Part shown: positions 58,092 to 64,000 of the stretch, piece after piece
Position numbering within the stretch: the stretch's first letter is position 1
Layout: every line of letters begins with the position of its first letter
Origin: an uncultured Sphingomonadaceae bacterium
Lineage (GTDB): Bacteria; Pseudomonadota; Alphaproteobacteria; Sphingomonadales; Sphingomonadaceae
NCBI GenBank assembly: GCA_947258815.1
Contig: CAMYJW010000027.1
Location: forward strand, 1 to 64,000
DNA length: 64,000 nucleotides
Direction: 5' to 3'
Program-made: the position numbers and the translations under genes
The notes under the pieces: generated by a model
The model's input: the letters and a program-made list of their open reading frames with translations, nothing else
What the model was told of the DNA's origin: nothing
Databases searched by the model: none

Positions 58092-58965
58092 ACGGTTCGG
58101 GCATTTCGTCGCAATAGACTGGTCGGGCGCGCAAGGGGATAAGCAAAACGGCATCGCTATTGCGGTTTGCACCATCGAAGGCGGGCCGCCGGTGCTGGTC
58201 CGGCCCGACCGGGCATGGTCGCGCCGCGATGTTCTTGCGATCCTGCAAGACGCACTGCCAGACGATGCTCTCGTCGGGCTGGACCTTGGCATCGCCCTGC
58301 CATTCGCCGATGCCGGGGCATATTTTCCGGGATGGCCGCACAGTCCCCCAGATGCGCGCGCGCTCTGGCAGATGATCGACGATATCTGCGCGTCCGATCC
58401 GCATCTGTCGGCAACCAGTTTTGTCGATCATGCAGAACTGAGCCGATATTTCCGTCGCCATGGTGGGCGCGAAGGCGATCGTTTCCGTCTTGCCCCGGAA
58501 GATGGCCGCGGCCGGTTTCGTGTGACCGAACACCATCAGGCCGCGATGGGCGGCAAACCATACAGCAATTTCAACCTCGTGGGCGCGGCTCAGGTTGGCA
58601 AATCAAGCCTGACCGGCATGCGCATGCTGCACCGGCTGCAGCCTCACATCGCAGTCTGGCCGATCGACCCGCTGCCTCCAGCCGGGCCGGTTGTTGTGGA
58701 GATATACACCGCGCTTGCCGCCATTGCGGCAGGCCGAACCGCCTCACGCACGAAAATCACCGATTTCGAAGCGCTGAACGCAGCGCTTTCCAATCTCGGC
58801 TCACCACCCGCGAAAGGAAACGGGCCGATTTCCGACCACGCAAGCGACGCGCTCCTCACCGCAGCCTGGCTTCGAACCACTGCCAATAAGCCGGGAATGT
58901 GGACCCCGGAAGGCCTCACAAAGCAGATCGCCCAAACTGAGGGCTGGACCTTTGGCGCAACCTGA
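58084..58965 (+). CDS. conserved hypothetical protein, possibly RNase H-like fold
   Basis: A 293-residue soluble protein with GTG start inside the end of rarA. Acidic residues occur where an RNase H-like fold has them: FVAIDWSGA at the start, LVGLDLGIALPF in the middle, SDHASDALLTAAWL at the end. DUF429-type proteins show a similar plan, so a nuclease or nucleotide-related role is possible but unproven. Coupling to rarA hints at DNA repair. Confidence 0.75.
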   Translation: MTERFGHFVAIDWSGAQGDKQNGIAIAVCTIEGGPPVLVRPDRAWSRRDVLAILQDALPDDALVGLDLGIALPFADAGAYFPGWPHSPPDARALWQMIDDICASDPHLSATSFVDHAELSRYFRRHGGREGDRFRLAPEDGRGRFRVTEHHQAAMGGKPYSNFNLVGAAQVGKSSLTGMRMLHRLQPHIAVWPIDPLPPAGPVVVEIYTALAAIAAGRTASRTKITDFEALNAALSNLGSPPAKGNGPISDHASDALLTAAWLRTTANKPGMWTPEGLTKQIAQTEGWTFGAT

Positions 58966-59000
58966 CGCAAAGAGCGCGCATAGAGGCGCAAGCGCCAAAG

Positions 59001-59076
<76 letters not shown>

Positions 59077-59253
59077 TGTTTTCAATGACTTAGTAGTGGT
59101 GGAGGGACACCCACCTTCCAGCGGGGTCCCAATGGGGCATCAGGCGCATTTCCTCAAAATTTGGCTGAACCCTGCAATTTAGCTGGACACCCGCAATAAC
59201 CCCTCGCATTTCCTGTGCTGATGTGATTCAGCATCGGCGAGGAGATAACGCTG

Positions 59254-59334
59254 ATGCATCCATCGAGCCTGTTTTCACTGGCGGAGCACCTGGAACGACT
59301 GAGCCGGGACGGCGATCCGCTGGAGGTTTTGTGA
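59254..59334 (+). pseudogene. N-terminal fragment of the transposase, out of frame
   Basis: ATG at 59254 gives 26 residues (MHPSSLFSLAEHLERLSRDG, then DPLEVL) before a TGA at 59332-59334. In relatives I remember, this segment continues without a break into the region that here begins NFERFRP, so a small deletion, probably 7 or 10 bases, has separated the two parts. Confidence 0.65.
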
Positions 59335-60323
59335 ACTTCGAACGTTTCCGCCCTCTGCTGGTAAAGGGGCTGGGATACAGCGATGGTGCTAAGGGCGGCA
59401 GGCCACCGTTCGATCCGGTCTCGATGTTCAAGGTGCTGGTGGTGCAGGCGCAGCACAACCTGTCTGACGCGCGGATGGAGTTCATGGTCCGGGACCGGCT
59501 ATCGTGGATGCGTTTCTTCGGTTTTGATCTGGGCGGCACGATGCCCGACGAGAACACCATCCGCCACTACCGCAATCGTCTGACCGAGAGCGGCACGCTC
59601 GAAGCGCTGATGCAGGCTTTCGAGCAGCAACTGCGCGAACGTGGCTATCTCGCCATGGGTGGGCAGATCGTGGACGCAACGCTGGTACCTGCTCCCAAGC
59701 AGCGCAACACCGAGGACGAAAAAGCAGCGGTCAAGGCAGGCAGATCAGCAAAGCAGATATGGCCGGGCAAGCCGAACAGGGCGCACCAGAAGGATGTCGA
59801 TGCGCGCTGGACGGTGAAGGTCGGAGGCAAGGTCCGCTACCGGCCAGACGGCACGCCCTTACCGCAGATCGCGACGCCGGTATTCGGCTACAAGTCGCAT
59901 ATCAGCATCGACCGGCGCTTCGGCTTCATCCGCAAGGGGAAGGTGACCTCGGCGGCCCATAGCGACGGGCGGGAACTGCGTCATGTAGTGGACACGAACA
60001 ACACTGCTTCGGATGTCTGGGCCGATAGTGCCTATCGCAGCCGGAAGAACGAGACATGGCTGGCGCGGCGCATGTTCACGAGCCGCATCCATCACAGGAA
60101 GCCCAAGGGCAAGCCGATGCCCGAGCGCACATCGCAGGCCAATGCGGCCAAGTCAGCCGTGCGCGCCAGGGTAGAACATGTCTTCGCGCATCAGAAGGGG
60201 CGATACGGCCTCTTCATCCGTACCATCGGCCTTGCCAGAGCGCAGGCCAAACTCACCCTTGCGAACCTGGCCTACAACTTCGATCGCCTGATCTTCCACG
60301 AGCGACAAGCCGCCACCGGATAG
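59331..60323 (+). CDS. IS5-family transposase, main reading frame
   Basis: A 330-residue DDE transposase from a GTG at 59331 that has GGAGG four bases upstream and overlaps the stop of the 26-codon fragment (GTGA). It shows GYSDGAKGGRPPFDPVSMFK, NLSDARMEFMVRDRLSWMRFFG (broken), PDENTIRHYRNRL, GGQIVDATLVPAPKQRN (first catalytic Asp), GYKSHISIDRRFG, WADSAYRS (second Asp) and RVEHVFAHQKGR (Glu). The core is intact; activity without the leading segment is uncertain, unless coupling or frameshifting restores it. Confidence 0.8.
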   Translation: MNFERFRPLLVKGLGYSDGAKGGRPPFDPVSMFKVLVVQAQHNLSDARMEFMVRDRLSWMRFFGFDLGGTMPDENTIRHYRNRLTESGTLEALMQAFEQQLRERGYLAMGGQIVDATLVPAPKQRNTEDEKAAVKAGRSAKQIWPGKPNRAHQKDVDARWTVKVGGKVRYRPDGTPLPQIATPVFGYKSHISIDRRFGFIRKGKVTSAAHSDGRELRHVVDTNNTASDVWADSAYRSRKNETWLARRMFTSRIHHRKPKGKPMPERTSQANAAKSAVRARVEHVFAHQKGRYGLFIRTIGLARAQAKLTLANLAYNFDRLIFHERQAATG

Positions 60324-60483
60324 GTTCGTCCGGAAGGCACTCGCGAGGCAGAAAATGGCCAGAAGGCAACCGGAAAACGCCGATAATCAGGCGCTCAGGC
60401 AGCCAATCTGGTTGGCCGATCTATTATCCCATCGTTTGCGCCGAAAACGTGTGGTTGTTGCGGGTGTCCAGCTGTTAGATTCA

Positions 60484-61248
60484 TCAGTCAGCGGCTGCAT
60501 CTGTGTCTTGCTGCTGGGGTTTAGACGACTGTGGATCACAAACAATGGTGGTCGAAGACGTGCCGTGATCTGTGGGCAGATGGGCAGCATTCTCAGTTGA
60601 GTTTACAGTTTGACCTTGCGGCAAGCCGACTGAACGAGGCTCCGCGCCGGAACAAAGAACAGTTGTGATGACCGAGGATTCGGCAGCACTATTTGGCTTA
60701 ATCTCGGGCTTGGGATCGCGATGGTACCAGAGGTATGCGAAAATCATTAGCATGACCGTGATCAGCGCGATGACTATGTATTTCGTCCAAAAATAGGTCT
60801 TTTCCCCCCTCTTCACCCTCCGCCATTCAAATTTCAGAAGAGCCTTTGATGCGGACAGGAATTTTTCTTCTGCCTGTCTGATGTTTTCGGGCGTCAAATC
60901 AGAATTTTTTTGAGCGAGTGTTTCAAATTCTTCCATCGACTGAAGTAGCTCAAGGGACGGCTCTTCGCGGTCATTCACGCGAAGCTTTATGCCGTGATTG
61001 GCCTCATTCAACAGCTTGTAGTTCTGATCGATCCCGGTTGGTTGCTCACCGTTAGCCTTTGCAACGCGAAGCGCATCCGCAATCGCGTTGATATTAACTA
61101 GATATGCCACAAGACACTTGCGAAGCTCATCGATCCAAGCTTGACGAAACTCGGATACTTTTTGCTCCTTCCCGATAATGAGTCCGAGCAGCGATATTAG
61201 CCCTGCGATAATTGCAGCACCTACTGCACCTATCCCTATGTCGTTCAT
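60484..61248 (-). CDS. unknown two-helix membrane protein of the accessory region
   Basis: A 254-residue protein: N-terminal helix (GAVGAAIIAGLISLLGLIIG), then KEQKVSEFRQAWIDELRKCL and a helical cytosolic domain (to about 140), a second helix (YIVIALITVMLMIFAYLWYH) and a polar Ser/Thr/Gln-rich tail. The EFRQxWIDxLR string after a first helix is one I remember from uncharacterised membrane proteins of mobile regions. Codon use is more AT-rich than in the core genes. Its stop is 10 bp from the IS end, and it is divergent from the next gene. Confidence 0.75.
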   Translation of the reverse strand: MNDIGIGAVGAAIIAGLISLLGLIIGKEQKVSEFRQAWIDELRKCLVAYLVNINAIADALRVAKANGEQPTGIDQNYKLLNEANHGIKLRVNDREEPSLELLQSMEEFETLAQKNSDLTPENIRQAEEKFLSASKALLKFEWRRVKRGEKTYFWTKYIVIALITVMLMIFAYLWYHRDPKPEIKPNSAAESSVITTVLCSGAEPRSVGLPQGQTVNSTENAAHLPTDHGTSSTTIVCDPQSSKPQQQDTDAAAD

Positions 61249-61382
61249 TGATCCCCCAGAGATTCCTGCAAACCGCTGCACTTTTTCACACGAAACAATT
61301 CGGGCACCCTTGGAACCGACTGCAATGCAATGTTAACTGGCACTTAGCAAGCTGGAGTGGAAGTCATGAGAGGCGAATTGAA

Positions 61383-62366
61383 ATGGCTGAAAAGCTGACT
61401 TTCCACTTTGAGGGGGCGCTTGCTGACGCTCACCGAATGAACTTCTATGAGTCCGCTCGATTCCAATATGCCGCCGCCAGATTAATGGTGAAGCTGGCAC
61501 AATTCCGATCCAAAGGTAAGTTTGTCAAAAAGATATCTGCTCGATCAAATATAAATATTCAGCTTGTCAGTCAGTCGGACGGGTCATTTAACATCAACAT
61601 AGAAGATCCTGGCCAGCCAGACGATGATAAGGAATTTGTCAAGATTTCACTATCCGATTTGATTGCCTACGTTTCCGAACGGATTGTCGAAAAACTTGAC
61701 GTAAGTGTTCTTGCGGAAAATCTGATCCCGAATTCTCTATCCGTCGAAGATCACGATATCGACCCCGATCAGTTGACTGAGGTTGATCAACTAATCGATT
61801 CATATTTGAGTGATAGTGCCCTTCTCGCCAGCCTCCCGGCTGAAATCAGGGAACTTGTAAAGCGGCGGGTCGCAGAATCTCACCGAGAGAAGCGGATGTC
61901 AGAGAACGAAGCGGCGATATCAAAGATTGACTATGATAGCGGACAAAAGCTTATCGCGATGGCTGCACCTTTACTCAGCGAGATGGCCCAAACTGCGCTG
62001 CGCAGGAGCGCTGACTCGTTCGAAATCACCTCATCCATTGATGGGCAAACAAAGACCATTCTGTTCCTTGATCAGAATATGGCCAAGGATATCGAAACGG
62101 CTACGGTGGACGAAGCCATAACGCCGCTACTTGGAGATGTAATTCAGTTCAATAAGGATAATGGGTGGGGAAAGGTCAAGATTGAAGAGGGTTTGAAAAC
62201 CTTGAATTTCAGCATTCCCTACGACAAATTATCAGAATTGAAACAAACACTTATCGACAATATGAAGAAGGACTTGGTCTATCTGCAGACATATCAAGTC
62301 CGTGATCGGTCTCTGGATGTAACCCGTCTAATCGTTGTCGGCATTCTTCCTACCCCTGAGGTCTGA
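61383..62366 (+). CDS. unknown soluble protein of the accessory region
   Basis: A 327-residue protein without signal or membrane segment. The N-terminus (LTFHFEGALADAHRMNFYES ... YAAARLMVKLAQFRSKGKF) is reminiscent of the FEGG/EGALAD-type start of DUF7946-like proteins, a weak memory-based match. The middle is acidic, the C-terminus has alternating strands. AT-richer than the core genome. ATG at 61383 follows GAGAGGCG-type purines; the upstream frame overlaps the divergent promoter. Convergent with the methyltransferase, 11 bp apart. Confidence 0.7.
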   Translation: MAEKLTFHFEGALADAHRMNFYESARFQYAAARLMVKLAQFRSKGKFVKKISARSNINIQLVSQSDGSFNINIEDPGQPDDDKEFVKISLSDLIAYVSERIVEKLDVSVLAENLIPNSLSVEDHDIDPDQLTEVDQLIDSYLSDSALLASLPAEIRELVKRRVAESHREKRMSENEAAISKIDYDSGQKLIAMAAPLLSEMAQTALRRSADSFEITSSIDGQTKTILFLDQNMAKDIETATVDEAITPLLGDVIQFNKDNGWGKVKIEEGLKTLNFSIPYDKLSELKQTLIDNMKKDLVYLQTYQVRDRSLDVTRLIVVGILPTPEV

Positions 62367-62377
62367 CCGGAACGGGA

Positions 62378-64000
62378 TTATGCTGTTCCAATTCTTTCTT
62401 GGTTGAGTCGGAACAACCGCGCCAAGATTTCGTCGTCGGCAAGTCGTCCAGCGCGGAAATCGCCGCCCCAGCCATATGCATCGGCGACCGCCTCATCTAC
62501 GGCGCGATGGGCATTCTTTAGCCATTCGGGGCGAGCGTTATATAGATTGGTGAGGGTCCGCTTCGCCAACTCCCTTGCCGCAGCATCATCAACGGGCTGG
62601 ATGCGGTCAGGATACCCGGACACAATCTCCACTTCTCGTCGAACAAGTTCCTTGGGGTTCAACCAGTTCTCGCGCACTTCGTTTAGTTTTGATGCGGCGG
62701 TGGCGATGGCGTGCGCACGGGGATCATCGGCATAATCTGCCGCATCAATGTCGGGCGTTAACCCCTCTGGGAAAGGGAACGTGGCGAAAGTCGAAGTATG
62801 GGTATAGCGCGGCCGATCCTGCAAATCGGACCCTTTTCGCAACGACCACAGCTCATGGAACCGGCTGTGAAGCAAGCCGAAGAAAGTGTCATCATCGCGG
62901 GGGATGACGATCAGATTTTTGTCCGGCAGCGTGGGCAAACGAAGCCACACGAAGATTCGGTGCTGGGCAGTTTCAGGTGTGACAATGTACCGCCCGAGGG
63001 GTTGGATCGACGCGCGCATATTGGGCCTCGGCCTCCAAAGCTCCCACCATGCACAGCCATCGCTTCCACTCAAATCCCGCAATTCTGAAATGAACTTTCC
63101 ATCTTCGTCGGGCGTAAGGCGAATGTGGTCATAAGGGCTGGAAAACAAGGATGCTTCGGACTCTGACATCCCTATCGGTAGATCAATCAGCCAAAAGTCT
63201 CGCGGACGTCCCGTCACGTCATCGCCGTTCCAGTAGGGCCTCAAAACAGCACTGTTCGGCTGGCCATTCGGATTTGAGGGTTCAGCCAACCATTGGCGCG
63301 CGACTGCACCCGGCACATCGAACGGACCACTTTTCTGGATGCCCAGAAAGGCAGCGTTGGCATTTTCCGGTAGGGCCTTGGCCAGTGTCAGGTTCAACCC
63401 TGATGTGAGGTCTGGATTGATTTCCTCAACAACTTCGCCATTCAACCGCGAAGGTTGTTCGCTTTCACCGAAGCAGATCAGAGAGACATCCACGGCGGCA
63501 CCGTCGATAGTCCACTTCTCCTCGTTCCACGCTTCGAAGATGAGGGTGGTGCCAATAATGCGCTGCATCACAGGCAGATTGGTGTTCTTTCTGATCGAGT
63601 TCGTCGCAACGAAGCCCGCACGCTGCGCCCGACCCGCTTCAATCATCTCCCGGGCGTTCTCGAACCAATAGCAAACTAGGTCTGTGAAATGGGGGAGCCG
63701 CTTATCGTAAATGGCACGGATGGCCTCAGTTTCGGCAACACCAAGCTTCCGCTTCATGAGCTTCGCCCCAAGGTAGGGCGGATTACCAAGAATGGCTTCT
63801 GCGTCCGGCCAAACGGTGCCGTGACCGCCTTGATCGACAATCGCGTCGCGCTGCTGAATGTTGCCCAGCGTGCGCAAGATCGGGTTACGCGAGGCGTCAA
63901 AGCCGTTGCGCCGCATCCACTGGATTTCGCCGATCCATACCGAAACGCGGGCCAATTCCGCTGCGTAGGGATTAAGTTCTATCCCCAACACGTTCTCTGG
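62378..64000 (-). CDS. N6-adenine DNA methyltransferase, MmeI/type IIL-like (5' end outside window)
   Basis: At least 540 codons, open to the window edge. It shows the SAM-domain segment VLGIELNPYAAELARVSVWI, catalytic motif IV LGNPPYLG, a target-recognition-like region and the C-terminus LTNLYNARPEWLKNAHRAVD, then DEILARLFRLNQER, typical of class I SAM-dependent DNA methyltransferases of the MmeI/type IIL kind and related BREX/PglX-like enzymes. In type IIL proteins the nuclease lies at the N-terminus, which is not in the window, so it could be a restriction-modification enzyme or a phage-defence methylase. Confidence 0.88.
   Translation of the reverse strand, partial: PENVLGIELNPYAAELARVSVWIGEIQWMRRNGFDASRNPILRTLGNIQQRDAIVDQGGHGTVWPDAEAILGNPPYLGAKLMKRKLGVAETEAIRAIYDKRLPHFTDLVCYWFENAREMIEAGRAQRAGFVATNSIRKNTNLPVMQRIIGTTLIFEAWNEEKWTIDGAAVDVSLICFGESEQPSRLNGEVVEEINPDLTSGLNLTLAKALPENANAAFLGIQKSGPFDVPGAVARQWLAEPSNPNGQPNSAVLRPYWNGDDVTGRPRDFWLIDLPIGMSESEASLFSSPYDHIRLTPDEDGKFISELRDLSGSDGCAWWELWRPRPNMRASIQPLGRYIVTPETAQHRIFVWLRLPTLPDKNLIVIPRDDDTFFGLLHSRFHELWSLRKGSDLQDRPRYTHTSTFATFPFPEGLTPDIDAADYADDPRAHAIATAASKLNEVRENWLNPKELVRREVEIVSGYPDRIQPVDDAAARELAKRTLTNLYNARPEWLKNAHRAVDEAVADAYGWGGDFRAGRLADDEILARLFRLNQERIGTA

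Larger units (their letters stand above)
59181..60473 (+). mobile_element. IS5-family insertion sequence
   Basis: A 1293-bp element bounded by 21-bp terminal inverted repeats that differ at one position: left 59181-59201 beginning AGCTGGACACCCGCAATAAC, right 60453-60473 whose complement begins AGCTGGACACCCGCAACAAC. I see no target-site duplication (left flank CAATTT, right flank GTTAGA), so it is old or has recombined. It lies 104 bp after tRNA-Thr; that short gap holds nothing I can call. Confidence 0.85.

Noticed and set aside
59160..59181. Target-site duplication of the IS element
   Set aside because: The bases flanking the two inverted repeats do not match at lengths of 2-4, so none is claimed.

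Overview
The window looks like the chromosome of an alphaproteobacterium of the order Sphingomonadales, probably close to Erythrobacter/Altererythrobacter. Reasons seen in the sequence: a GcrA cell-cycle regulator, a C4-pathway 5-aminolevulinate synthase, a CrtZ-type carotenoid hydroxylase, a large TonB-dependent receptor, a DUF1476 protein, and uniformly high GC with GCG/GCC/CGC-rich codon use except at the right end.

Layout. 1-9.4 kb: a molybdopterin oxidoreductase, then a sulfotransferase-like gene and a giant Gly-rich secreted-type protein that are joined head to head, both lacking their N-termini. 9.6-15.4 kb: tRNA-Ser, HspQ, an ABC-2 permease, GcrA, a periplasmic cyclophilin, a GGDEF protein, DUF1993 and EthD-like proteins. 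15.6-26.2 kb: a classical translation/RNA operon on the minus strand (rimP-nusA-ylxR-infB-rbfA-M50 protease-truB-rpsO-pnp). 26.3-27.8 kb: a string of very small membrane proteins, including a 28-residue one. 27.9-35.9 kb: sufE, ybaN, crtZ, leuC-microprotein-leuD, DUF1476-bolA-CGFS glutaredoxin, Nudix, PilZ, DUF3606. 34.7-41.1 kb: a tightly packed minus-strand redox operon (FAD/[2Fe-2S]/membrane di-heme b fusion, 11-heme c-type cytochrome, Tll0287-like lipoprotein, single-heme lipoprotein cytochrome, globin, ALA synthase). 41.4-58.9 kb: tRNA-Arg, queuosine-precursor transporter, recF, a TesA-like esterase with its divergent ABC export pair, DUF805, TonB receptor, typA, DUF4424, a glycosyltransferase, rarA and others. 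From 59.0 kb: tRNA-Thr followed by an IS5-type element and AT-richer genes (two unknown divergent genes and a partial MmeI/type IIL-like DNA methyltransferase), most simply read as the start of a genomic island with a defence character.

How the parts connect. The redox operon is the best candidate for an undescribed system: its order and motifs outline one electron path from cytosolic NAD(P)H through FAD, [2Fe-2S] and two transmembrane b hemes to periplasmic multiheme cytochromes, ending with a globin and the first enzyme of heme synthesis. A second thread is a family of about 100-bp structured repeats found at five intergenic loci, four of them between convergent genes. All functions are inferred from reading motifs; no search was run.
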